This document shows, piece after piece, positions 23,526 to 31,405 of a stretch of DNA of 43,640 nt. Every line of letters starts with the position of its first letter. Within the stretch, counting starts at the first letter, position 1. The position numbers and the translations under genes are program-made. The notes beneath the pieces were generated by a model. That model ran no database searches, had not been told where the DNA came from, and saw only the letters and a program-made list of their open reading frames with translations. This stretch comes from Lachnospiraceae bacterium (GTDB lineage: Bacteria > Bacillota > Clostridia > Lachnospirales > Lachnospiraceae), in NCBI GenBank assembly GCA_004556655.1, contig SFGF01000026.1, positions 1-43,640 on the forward strand. The letters run 5' to 3'.

Positions 23526-25619
23526 TTATGCCTCTGCCGGCACGTCTTTAATACTGAAACTCATTCTGCCCATCTTATCTTTGCCCAGGCAGATTACTTT
23601 TACCACATCTCCCAGTGTCAGTACATCTTCTACTCGGTTAATGCGCTGTTTTGCAATCTTGGAAATATGAACCATTCCTTCTTTTCCCGGAGCAAACTCA
23701 ACAAATGCACCAAATTCTTTGATACTTACTACTTTACCGGTAAAGATCTGTCCTGCCTCAAAATCAGTAACGATTGTCTTTACATAGTTGAGTGCTTTGT
23801 CCATCATTTTCTGATCCGTGCCGCAGATAGATACTGCACCATCATCTGTGATATCAATTTTCACACCAGTCTCATCAATGATCGCGTTGATGGTTTTTCC
23901 TCTCTGTCCAACTACATCACCGATTTTTTCAGGATCGATCATGGTCTGAATGATCTTCGGAGCGTATTCACTCACATGATCACGAGGACACGGGATACAT
24001 TTCTCCATAACTTCAGTCAGGATATATTCTCTTGCCGCTTTTGTTTTTGCAAATGCTTCCTCAATAATCGGACGAGTCAGACCATGAATCTTGATATCCA
24101 TCTGTATCGCAGTAATACCGTCATGAGTACCTGCCACCTTAAAGTCCATATCGCCAAAGAAGTCTTCCAGACCCTGGATATCGGTAAGTACGATGTAATC
24201 ATCATCTGTCTCACCAGTTACCAGACCACAGGAAATACCTGCTACCGGTTTCTTAATCGGCACACCTGCTGCCATCAGAGACATGGTGGATGCACAGATA
24301 CTTGCCTGAGAGGTGGAACCGTTGGACTCAAAAGTCTCGGATACGGTACGGATCGCATATGGAAATTCTTCCTCACTTGGAAGTACCGGAACCAAAGCTT
24401 TCTCAGCCAGTGCTCCATGTCCGATCTCACGACGCCCCGGTCCGCGGCTCGGTTTTGTCTCACCTACAGAATAAGATGGGAAATTATAATGATGCATATA
24501 ACGTTTTGCTACTTCATTTTCATCCAGTCCATCCAGTCTCTGTCCTTCCGAAAGCGGTGCCAGTGTAGTAATGGTACAGATCTGTGTCTGTCCTCTGGTA
24601 AACATAGCAGAACCATGTACACGCGGTACGATATCGGTCTCTGCTGCCAGCGGACGAATCTGTGTAATTGCACGACCATCCGGACGCTTGTGATCTTTCA
24701 GGATCATCTTACGAACCGTCTTTTTCTGATACTGATATACAGCCTCACCAAGAACTGCCAGCCATTCTTCATTTTCAGCAAATGCTTCTTCCAGTTTCGC
24801 TGTTACCTGACGGATGTTCTCTTCTCTGGTCTGTTTGTCATCAGAGAATACCGCAACTTCCATCTCTTCCGGCGGAACGATCTCTTTTATCGCTGCAAAC
24901 AATTCTTCCGGAACTGCACAGGATTCATATTCATGTTTCTCTTTTCCACACTCAGCTACAATCTTATCGATAAATGCGATAATTTCCTGGTTCACTTCAT
25001 GCGCTTTAAAGATAGCCTCGATCATCTTATCTTCCGGAATCTCATTCGCTCCGGCCTCAATCATGATTACCTTTTCTCTTGTGGAAGCAACGGTCAGTTT
25101 CAGATCAGAAACCACATTCTGCTCCAGTGTAGGGTTCACGATCAGTTCTCCATCGATCATACCCATCTGAGTTGCCGCACATGGTCCATCAAACGGAATA
25201 TCAGAAATGCAGGTAGCAATAGAAGATCCAAGCATAGCAACTACTTCCGGGTTGCACTGAGGATCAACGGACATTACCATATTATTCAAAGTAACATCAT
25301 TTCTGTAATCCTTCGGAAAAAGTGGACGCATCGGACGGTCAATTACACGGGAGGTAAGGATTGCATGCTCGGAAGCTTTACCTTCTCTTTTATTAAATCC
25401 TCCCGGAATTTTTCCTACTGCATACATTTTTTCTTCATACTCCACACTCAGAGGAAAGAAATCGATTCCCTCTCTCGGTTTTTCAGATGCTGTTGCTGTA
25501 GAGAGGACAACAGTATCACCATAATGCATAAATGCAGCTCCGTTGGCCTGTTTTGCCACACGGTCAATGTCAACAGTCAGGGTTCTTCCTGCCAACTCCA
25601 TAGAATAACTTTTGTACAT
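23526..25619 (-). CDS. pnp: Polyribonucleotide nucleotidyltransferase (PNPase)
   Basis: This 697-residue phosphorolytic 3'-5' exoribonuclease has the standard order: RNase PH domain 1, the helical domain, RNase PH domain 2 with DGR and the SNGSTSQAS stretch, then a KH domain (VVGQRGKTINAIIDETG near 563) and a C-terminal S1 domain (GKVVSIKEFGAFVEFAPGKEGMVHIS region). AAAGGAGAG precedes the ATG. It follows rpsO, the conserved bacterial order, with a 244-base leader containing a long stem that suggests RNase III and PNPase autoregulation as known in E. coli. Confidence 0.97.
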   Translation of the reverse strand: MYKSYSMELAGRTLTVDIDRVAKQANGAAFMHYGDTVVLSTATASEKPREGIDFFPLSVEYEEKMYAVGKIPGGFNKREGKASEHAILTSRVIDRPMRPLFPKDYRNDVTLNNMVMSVDPQCNPEVVAMLGSSIATCISDIPFDGPCAATQMGMIDGELIVNPTLEQNVVSDLKLTVASTREKVIMIEAGANEIPEDKMIEAIFKAHEVNQEIIAFIDKIVAECGKEKHEYESCAVPEELFAAIKEIVPPEEMEVAVFSDDKQTREENIRQVTAKLEEAFAENEEWLAVLGEAVYQYQKKTVRKMILKDHKRPDGRAITQIRPLAAETDIVPRVHGSAMFTRGQTQICTITTLAPLSEGQRLDGLDENEVAKRYMHHYNFPSYSVGETKPSRGPGRREIGHGALAEKALVPVLPSEEEFPYAIRTVSETFESNGSTSQASICASTMSLMAAGVPIKKPVAGISCGLVTGETDDDYIVLTDIQGLEDFFGDMDFKVAGTHDGITAIQMDIKIHGLTRPIIEEAFAKTKAAREYILTEVMEKCIPCPRDHVSEYAPKIIQTMIDPEKIGDVVGQRGKTINAIIDETGVKIDITDDGAVSICGTDQKMMDKALNYVKTIVTDFEAGQIFTGKVVSIKEFGAFVEFAPGKEGMVHISKIAKQRINRVEDVLTLGDVVKVICLGKDKMGRMSFSIKDVPAEA

Positions 25620-25671
25620 ATATTCTGCTCTCCTTTTCTGCCCTGTGGGCTGATTTCCCGGCAGAAGTTCT

Positions 25672-25743
25672 CCGAAACAACTGAAAAATACACTTCACAA
25701 AATTTGTCTGCACTCTGTGCAATGTACTTTTCAGTGGTCTCGG
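25672..25743 (-). promoter_or_regulatory. Long leader stem-loop of pnp
   Basis: On the minus strand about 30 positions pair across 25672-25743, with two mismatches and about six G-U pairs. The G-U pairs are wobble only in the sense RNA, which argues for a real RNA fold. Its placement before pnp matches the RNase III-cleaved leader of E. coli pnp. Confidence 0.6.
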
Positions 25744-25828
25744 CATAAGCTTCTTGTCCGGAATATTTCCTTTGCCGTTTACCGGCAGACAGTTTAAGTA
25801 CGCCTAATCCTGTCCATAACGTTAGTAA

Positions 25829-25850
25829 GGGGTGGAACACCTTCCACCCC
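25829..25850 (-). terminator. Hairpin after rpsO
   Basis: GGGGTGGAA and TTCCACCCC form a perfect nine-pair GC-rich stem with a four-base loop, 14 bases after the rpsO stop. The tail is U-poor, so it is likely an mRNA-processing or attenuation point rather than a full stop. Confidence 0.6.
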
Positions 25851-25863
25851 TCGCCATAAGAAA

Positions 25864-26130
25864 TTACTTTCTGATTCCCAGTTTGTCAATCAGTGCACGG
25901 TATCTTTCGATATCGGTTTTCTTCAGGTAATCCAGAAGACCACGTCTCTGACCTACCATTTTCAGAAGACCTCTTCTGGAATGATGATCTTTGTGATGTG
26001 TTTTCAGATGCTCTGTAAGCTCCTGAATTCTTGCTGTCAGTACAGCAACCTGTACTTCCGGTGAACCTGTATCGCCTTCACTTCTGGCATATTCAGCCAT
26101 GATAGCCTGTTTCTTTTCTTTAGAAATCAT
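25864..26130 (-). CDS. rpsO: 30S ribosomal protein S15
   Basis: This 88-residue S15 binds the central domain of 16S rRNA. It has the family signature (TGSPEVQVAVLTARI, then HHKDHHSRRGLLKMVGQRR) and ends ALIDKLGIRK. AAGGAGG precedes the ATG at 26130; the longer frame to 26211 is not needed. A promoter (TTTACT, 17 bases, extended TATACT at 26220-26225) drives it. The ~85-base leader may hold an S15 autoregulatory fold, which I cannot confirm. Confidence 0.97.
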   Translation of the reverse strand: MISKEKKQAIMAEYARSEGDTGSPEVQVAVLTARIQELTEHLKTHHKDHHSRRGLLKMVGQRRGLLDYLKKTDIERYRALIDKLGIRK

Positions 26131-26219
26131 TTTATTTTCCTCCTTGATTTTAAACCACCGCGTACTAAGAAACGGTCGGAGACTCCAATCTCTGAATACG
26201 GGCTGACTCATACTCTGCT

Positions 26220-26248
26220 AGTATAGCATATGAAATTTGGGAAGTAAA
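26220..26248 (-). promoter_or_regulatory. rpsO promoter
   Basis: On the minus strand TTTACT (26243-26248), 17 bases and TATACT (26220-26225) preceded by TGC, an extended -10. Confidence 0.65.
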
Positions 26249-26285
26249 CCCCTTTTTTCAAAAATCCACTGAGAGTCTTTTTCTT

Positions 26286-27914
26286 TTATTCCAGTTCCGG
26301 ATCCTCATCCAGAATAGAAAATGCAATATTTGTCGCATGATCTGCCACACGCTCCAGACCGGATATGATATCCGAGAAAATCATTCCTGCTTCCGGTGTA
26401 CATTCGTTCTGTGTCAGTCTTTCCACATGTTTCTGCTGCAGTATTCTCTCTTCCTGATCAATCTGGTCTTCCAGTACGAGAATTTCCTGCAGATGCTGAC
26501 GATCATTTTTAGAAAACATCTCCACAGAATAATTAACAATTTTTTGTACCATACCCATCATATGTATCAGATCCTGCTCTCCATCTTTGCTGAATACCAC
26601 CTCGTCATCCCGCATCATGATAGAAGCATCCGCAACATTTTCCGCATGATCACCAATTCTTTCAATATCATTGACTACATGAAAGAGAGAACCGATGCTC
26701 ATCACATCATCGATGGGCAATTTCGACTGATTCAGATGAACAAGATAGTTCGTGATTTCTTTATTCATATAATCGATATTTTTTTCCACCCGGTAAACCT
26801 CATCCAGTTCTTTCTGATCATGAGATATCAATGTATTCATGGCACGCTCCAGATTAGTGATTGCCATATTTGCCATACGCTCCAGTTCACGGACAGCCTG
26901 AAGTACAGCCGTAGTAGGAGAAAACGCATGTTTGTTGCCAATATAAAGCAGTTCAAATTCTTCTTCTTTCTTGTCATCACCCGGTATCACCAGACAGGCA
27001 GCTTTTACAAGCCACTGAGTAAATGGAAGCATCAGGATAACCTGACCCACTTTAATGATTGAGTTTGCGTTGGCAATCATACGTCCGGCTTCGTTTCCGG
27101 AAATCTCCATAAAGAAGTTAACTACCACATCACCTGCAATAATAAGAATAATCGCACAGACGATTGTTCCAGAAATATTAAAGAGCAGATGAATACATGC
27201 AGCTCTCTTGGCATCTTTCTTGCATCCAACACTTGCCAGAATTGCTGACATAGTACAGCCGATATTACATCCAAGCATCATGAACAGACAGACCGGAAGT
27301 TCTACCAGACCTTCTCTTGCCAACAGCATAATGATACCAACTGTAGCAGAGTTACTTTGGAGAATCGCAGTAGCGATACATCCTACAATAAAAGCAACAA
27401 ATGGATTGCTGAGAGAACTCAATGCCTGAACTACTTCAGGAATTTCCTTTGCTTCTGTCAGCGCTCCGGAGATGGCGGAAATCCCCATAAAAAGAATACC
27501 AAATCCCAGAATAACTTCTCCAAGCCTGCTGACTGTCATATGATCCTTGATGAACATGGCCATAATCACTCCCACAATGACAAACAGGGGGGCAATATCC
27601 GCCAAATCAAAGGCAATCAACTGTCCGGTAACTGTTGTACCGATATTGGCACCCAGAATAATACCCGGAGCCTGAGCAAGCTTCATCAGACCTGAATTGA
27701 CAAAGCTCACCACCATTACTGTTGTGGCGTTGGATGACTGAATCAATGCAGTAAAAAAAGTTCCAACCAGTACACCAATCACTCTGTTCTTTGTAAATAC
27801 TTCCAGAATACTCCGCATCTTAGAACCGGCTACTTTTTGCAGACCTTCGCTCATCATTTTCATTCCGTAAAGGAAGAACCCAAGTCCGCCTACCAAAGAC
27901 ATTATTATACTCAT
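26286..27914 (-). CDS. Na/phosphate cotransporter family protein with PhoU-like domain
   Basis: This 542-residue membrane protein has two inverted Na/Pi-cotransporter repeats with QSSNATTVMVVSFVNSGL near residue 59 and LQSNSATVGIIMLLA near 187. About nine membrane segments are followed by a cytoplasmic PhoU-like helical domain (about 340-542; ERIGDHAENVAD and ERVADHATNIAF). It is the NptA/YjbB type, which moves phosphate with sodium; the PhoU-like part may gate it. It is monocistronic. Upstream are GATTTWACAT direct repeats like those before pstS. Confidence 0.92.
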   Translation of the reverse strand: MSIIMSLVGGLGFFLYGMKMMSEGLQKVAGSKMRSILEVFTKNRVIGVLVGTFFTALIQSSNATTVMVVSFVNSGLMKLAQAPGIILGANIGTTVTGQLIAFDLADIAPLFVIVGVIMAMFIKDHMTVSRLGEVILGFGILFMGISAISGALTEAKEIPEVVQALSSLSNPFVAFIVGCIATAILQSNSATVGIIMLLAREGLVELPVCLFMMLGCNIGCTMSAILASVGCKKDAKRAACIHLLFNISGTIVCAIILIIAGDVVVNFFMEISGNEAGRMIANANSIIKVGQVILMLPFTQWLVKAACLVIPGDDKKEEEFELLYIGNKHAFSPTTAVLQAVRELERMANMAITNLERAMNTLISHDQKELDEVYRVEKNIDYMNKEITNYLVHLNQSKLPIDDVMSIGSLFHVVNDIERIGDHAENVADASIMMRDDEVVFSKDGEQDLIHMMGMVQKIVNYSVEMFSKNDRQHLQEILVLEDQIDQEERILQQKHVERLTQNECTPEAGMIFSDIISGLERVADHATNIAFSILDEDPELE

Positions 27915-27982
27915 GACTTTTACTCCTTCGTATCCCGTAAAATTCCTGTATTCCGAAACTGCCTGTCACAGTTTCTTTGTTG

Positions 27983-28014
27983 GATTTTACATTTTTCTTA
28001 CGCAGATTTAACAT
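27983..28014. promoter_or_regulatory. PHO-box-like direct repeats before the Na/Pi cotransporter
   Basis: GATTTTACAT (27983-27992) and GATTTAACAT (28005-28014) are direct repeats with a 22-base period, two helical turns. They contain TTTACA and TTAACA. The orientation relative to the gene is opposite to that at pst. Confidence 0.4.
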
Positions 28015-28029
28015 ATACACACAAGGAAA

Positions 28030-28056
28030 AGAAATACGCCCTGCGCATTTCTCTCC
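28030..28056 (-). terminator. Terminator of the rimP-ribF operon
   Basis: AGAAATACGC (28030-28039) and GCGCATTTCT (28043-28052) form a ten-pair stem with a three-base loop and one G-U pair on the minus strand, followed by TTTTCCTT. It lies about 43 bases after the ribF stop. Confidence 0.7.
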
Positions 28057-28094
28057 TTATACAACACATATCATATCTACTATAAAAGAAAATT

Positions 28095-29027
28095 TCATCT
28101 TTGTCCACAAAAATCTCTAAAAAAGTTTCTTCCTGCCTGCGCATCTCTCTGAATCTGTTCTCTCAGTTCTTCTACAGAATCAAATTTACATTCCGGTCTC
28201 ACAAAATGATAAAACTCCACCCAGGCCTCTTTCTCGTACAAATTTTCATTGCATTCAAACAAATAAGTCTCAACTCCCGCAAAGGGCACTTCCACAGTTG
28301 GCTTCACTCCAATATTGGAGATACCATAGAATTCTTCTCCGTTTATATATGTTTTTGAAGCATACACCCCAAATGGAGGAAGCAGTTTTCCGTTCTCAGG
28401 AATCTGATTGATCGTTGGAAGCCCCCAGGTACGCCCCAGCTGTCTTCCATGCACAACCTTTCCTTTCACAAAATACGGATAACCCAGAAGATGATTGACC
28501 TTCTCGATCCGTCCTTCTCTAAGAGTTTCTCTGATCCATGTGCTGCTGATTTCCCGTTCCTCTTCCATTTCTTTATCCAGGATTTCAACTTCAAAACCAT
28601 ATCTGTGACCAAGTTTTTTAAGAAGCTCGGGTGTCCCCTTCCTTTTATACCCAAAATGAAAATCCGGTCCCACGATCACGTAGGCAGCCCGAAGCTGTAC
28701 AGCCAGAACTTCTCGTATAAAATCTTCCGGCTCCATCTGAATCAATTCAGGTACAAAAGGACACTCTATAAGACAGTCAATTCTTTTTCTTTCCAAAAGG
28801 ACTTTTCGCTCCTCATTGGTAAGCAGGGTTCTGGTGATTCTTGTTCCCAGCTTTACCAATGGAGATACATCAAAAGTAAAGACCACCGTATCATATCCTT
28901 TTTTCCCCAATTCCAGTGTCCTGGTAATTAATTTATCATGACCCCTGTGCAGTCCGTCAAATTTACCAAGTGTTACCACACTTCTCTTTTCCAGCTGAAA
29001 ATCCAATGTATTTGTAATGTATCTCAT
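28095..29027 (-). CDS. ribF: Bifunctional riboflavin kinase/FAD synthetase
   Basis: This 310-residue enzyme makes FMN then FAD. The N-terminal adenylyltransferase has VTLGKFDGLHRGHDKLI, VIVGPDFHFGYKRKG and ISSTWIRETLREG. The C-terminal riboflavin kinase has KVVHGRQLGRTWGLPTIN, then PPFGVYASK and the ISNIGVKPTV stretch. It follows truB by seven bases and is the last gene of the nusA operon, before a terminator. Confidence 0.95.
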   Translation of the reverse strand: MRYITNTLDFQLEKRSVVTLGKFDGLHRGHDKLITRTLELGKKGYDTVVFTFDVSPLVKLGTRITRTLLTNEERKVLLERKRIDCLIECPFVPELIQMEPEDFIREVLAVQLRAAYVIVGPDFHFGYKRKGTPELLKKLGHRYGFEVEILDKEMEEEREISSTWIRETLREGRIEKVNHLLGYPYFVKGKVVHGRQLGRTWGLPTINQIPENGKLLPPFGVYASKTYINGEEFYGISNIGVKPTVEVPFAGVETYLFECNENLYEKEAWVEFYHFVRPECKFDSVEELREQIQRDAQAGRNFFRDFCGQR

Positions 29028-29034
29028 TCTGTTC

Positions 29035-29952
29035 CTAAAATCCTTTAATTTTCTGTGTATAAAACATCTTTACCGGCAGAAACATATTTCCCTTTTTACG
29101 GAAAATCCCCACAAATGTCTTTGCACTGTCATAAATCCTGTAATTCTCTTCAGACATACTTTCCAAACTGAGCCCCTCGACAAAAGACTGAGAAAAGGAA
29201 TTCCCATTGTGTACCAACCGATCTCCTTCCGGGACTGTATACACTGCCGGATACTGCTCAAACATCTGATCCACAGGAACAACAATCGCAGCGAATTCCT
29301 GTCGGGACACATATTCCTGAATCTGACAAAGCTTTCTGGCATCTGTCAATTCAAACCTCTCCACTCTGGTCCTCACCAGTTTCTCCATACAGCCGCCGCA
29401 TCCCAATTTCTCTCCGATATCATTGCACAAAGTTCTGATATAGGTTCCTTTGGAACAATGAATCCTTAAAGAAACCATCGGAAGTTCCAGCTTCAGGATT
29501 TCAATCTCATAAAAATGCACTTTCCGCGGTGTTCGTTCGATCTCTTTTCCTTCTCTTGCCAGTTCATACAGTTTCTTTCCATTCACTTTGAGAGCGGAAT
29601 ACATGGGAGGCACCTGCATCTGTTCTCCGATGAAGGATGCAATGCAGGAGCGTACTTCTTCCTCCGTCACATACACTGGTTTTTCTTCTAAAATGCTTCC
29701 CGTCATATCCTGGGTATCTGTACAGATACCCAGATGCAGAACAGCTTCATACACTTTATCATGATCTGCCAGCATATCACACAGACGAGTGGCTTTTCCC
29801 AGGCAGACCGGAAGCACTCCTTCCGCCTCAGGATCCAGTGTTCCTGTATGTCCGATTTTTTTCTGATGGAAAATACCTCTCAGTTTTGCCACCACATCGT
29901 GCGAGGTATATCCCGCCTCTTTATATACATTGATAACACCATTAATTTCCAT
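29035..29952 (-). CDS. truB: tRNA pseudouridine(55) synthase
   Basis: This 305-residue enzyme makes pseudouridine 55 in the T-loop of tRNA. It has the catalytic motif KIGHTGTLDPEAEGVLPV with its Asp near residue 39, the KATRLCD and SALKVNGKKLYELAREG motifs, and CSKGTYIRTLCNDIG. I place the start at 29952 (MEINGVINVYKEAG, the family start), which overlaps the nrnA end by 11 bases; the frame to 29985 adds nothing conserved. Confidence 0.95.
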   Translation of the reverse strand: MEINGVINVYKEAGYTSHDVVAKLRGIFHQKKIGHTGTLDPEAEGVLPVCLGKATRLCDMLADHDKVYEAVLHLGICTDTQDMTGSILEEKPVYVTEEEVRSCIASFIGEQMQVPPMYSALKVNGKKLYELAREGKEIERTPRKVHFYEIEILKLELPMVSLRIHCSKGTYIRTLCNDIGEKLGCGGCMEKLVRTRVERFELTDARKLCQIQEYVSRQEFAAIVVPVDQMFEQYPAVYTVPEGDRLVHNGNSFSQSFVEGLSLESMSEENYRIYDSAKTFVGIFRKKGNMFLPVKMFYTQKIKGF

Positions 29953-30922
29953 TAACACTCTCCCGAAGCTGTCTGTCAATATCATAGGTCAGACTGTTAA
30001 CAACATCATGTACAGAACCCTGCATAGTACATCCGGCTGCCCGTACATGACCGCCGCCGCCAAAGTATGATGCAACCCTTGCCACATCTACGATTCCGTT
30101 AGATCTCATACTTACCTTATATTCCTGAACTCCGGTCTCATACAGGAAAATAGCCACTTCCACACCTTTGGTATTCTGAAGCTGATTGACGATTCCATCC
30201 AGATCTTTGGGGGTCAGCCCGTAAAATTTCAAATCTTTCTGCCGCACATATCCCACAATACACTGTCCATTCATCAGCATAATGCTCTCCATAATGGTGC
30301 GTCCCATGATCTGATTCTGCGCATAAGTTTTTGTATAAAAGGAGTCTTTGATGATTTTCGCAAAATCAATCCCTTTTGCCATCAGCTTTCCGCCGATTTC
30401 CATGGTTTCAGGACCGGTACAGGAATACTGAAATACACCTGAATCATGAATGATTCCTGTATATATCGCCTCGGCAATCTCTTTTGTGATTTTTTCAGGA
30501 TCCATCAGCTTATATAGTACTTCACAGGTGGAACTTGCATCCGGTTCAATATGATTGATCATGGCAATTCCTGTATTTGTCACATGATGATCGATACATA
30601 CGGTATGTTCCGCAGTATCCAGAGCTTCCTTCGCCAGTCCGATTCTGTCTCTGCTGCTCACATCAAAGAGCAGCAGCAGATCATACTTTTTCCCTTCCTG
30701 CCACTCATGTTTTATCTGATCAATACCCTCTATGTAGGAAAACACATCGCGGATTTCCTCCAGATATACATCCACCTGGATCTGAGGATAATGCTTTTTC
30801 AAATAAAGATACATGCCCATGCAGGAGCCTACACAGTCACCGTCCGGCCGCACATGACCGGCGATGGCTGCTGTCTTTACCCCCTCCAGAACAGACGAAA
30901 TCTTATTTATCATCTTCTTCAT
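29942..30922 (-). CDS. nrnA: Bifunctional oligoribonuclease/PAP phosphatase (DHH family)
   Basis: This 326-residue DHH/DHHA1 phosphoesterase degrades nanoRNAs and 3'-phosphoadenosine phosphate. Motifs: AGHVRPDGDCVGS near residue 20, LLLLFDVSSRDR, the DHH triad in VCIDHHVTNTG near 117, and the C-terminal GGGGHVRAAGC RNA-binding loop near 292. It overlaps rbfA and truB, as in many Firmicute nusA operons. An ATG nine bases downstream is an equally possible start. Confidence 0.94.
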   Translation of the reverse strand: MKKMINKISSVLEGVKTAAIAGHVRPDGDCVGSCMGMYLYLKKHYPQIQVDVYLEEIRDVFSYIEGIDQIKHEWQEGKKYDLLLLFDVSSRDRIGLAKEALDTAEHTVCIDHHVTNTGIAMINHIEPDASSTCEVLYKLMDPEKITKEIAEAIYTGIIHDSGVFQYSCTGPETMEIGGKLMAKGIDFAKIIKDSFYTKTYAQNQIMGRTIMESIMLMNGQCIVGYVRQKDLKFYGLTPKDLDGIVNQLQNTKGVEVAIFLYETGVQEYKVSMRSNGIVDVARVASYFGGGGHVRAAGCTMQGSVHDVVNSLTYDIDRQLRESVNGN

Positions 30923-31286
30923 CCCTTTCTGAGATTCCTTTATTTACCTCATCGATCAGTCTCGACATATTCACACCATACTCAATAGACTCATCCAGCT
31001 TAAATTGTATCTCAGGCGTGTTCCTCAAATTCAGTCTTTTTGCCAGCAGTCTGCGGATATATCCCTCTCCGCTCCTCAGACCAGCGATCGTATCGTTTTT
31101 TTCTTTATCATTTCCCAGAACACTGATATACGCTTTGCAGGTTTTAAGATCCGGTGCCACTTCCACAGATGTAACAGATGTCATCATATGAATCCGGGGA
31201 TCTTTTATTTCCTGACGAATGATCGTACTCAGTTCTTTCATAACTTCTCCGTTGATTCTTGTATTCTTGATACTGTTTTTTCTCAT
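30903..31286 (-). CDS. rbfA: 30S ribosome-binding factor A
   Basis: This 127-residue KH-type assembly factor matures the 16S rRNA 5' end and aids cold adaptation. It has RINGEVMKELSTIIRQEIKDPRI, KAYISVLG and LRNTPEIQFKLDESIEYGVNMSRLI-like regions typical of the family. It lies downstream of infB after a 119-base gap with a hairpin. Confidence 0.95.
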   Translation of the reverse strand: MRKNSIKNTRINGEVMKELSTIIRQEIKDPRIHMMTSVTSVEVAPDLKTCKAYISVLGNDKEKNDTIAGLRSGEGYIRRLLAKRLNLRNTPEIQFKLDESIEYGVNMSRLIDEVNKGISERDEEDDK

Positions 31287-31348
31287 TCTTCAACCCTCTG
31301 CTATTCTTAATTCAGTAATGCTAACCATTCCTGCTGTCAAATACATCA

Positions 31349-31386
31349 AAGACTGCAACCGGCCCAAAAGCACAAACTGCAGTCTT
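31349..31386 (-). terminator. Stem-loop between infB and rbfA
   Basis: AAGACTGCA (31349-31357) and TGCAGTCTT (31378-31386) form a nine-pair stem with a 20-base loop. There is no U-tract on the minus side, so it is probably a processing or attenuation site inside the operon. Confidence 0.5.
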
Positions 31387-31405
31387 TTCTCATTTATTGT
31401 TTCCT

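Noticed and set aside
23667..25748. 693-codon open frame on the plus strand
   Set aside because: Antisense shadow of pnp with Cys/His/Phe-rich, protein-unlike composition.
25577..25840. 87-codon frame upstream of pnp
   Set aside because: It lies over the structured pnp leader and overlaps the rpsO hairpin. It has no family resemblance, and the RNA structure explains the conservation better.
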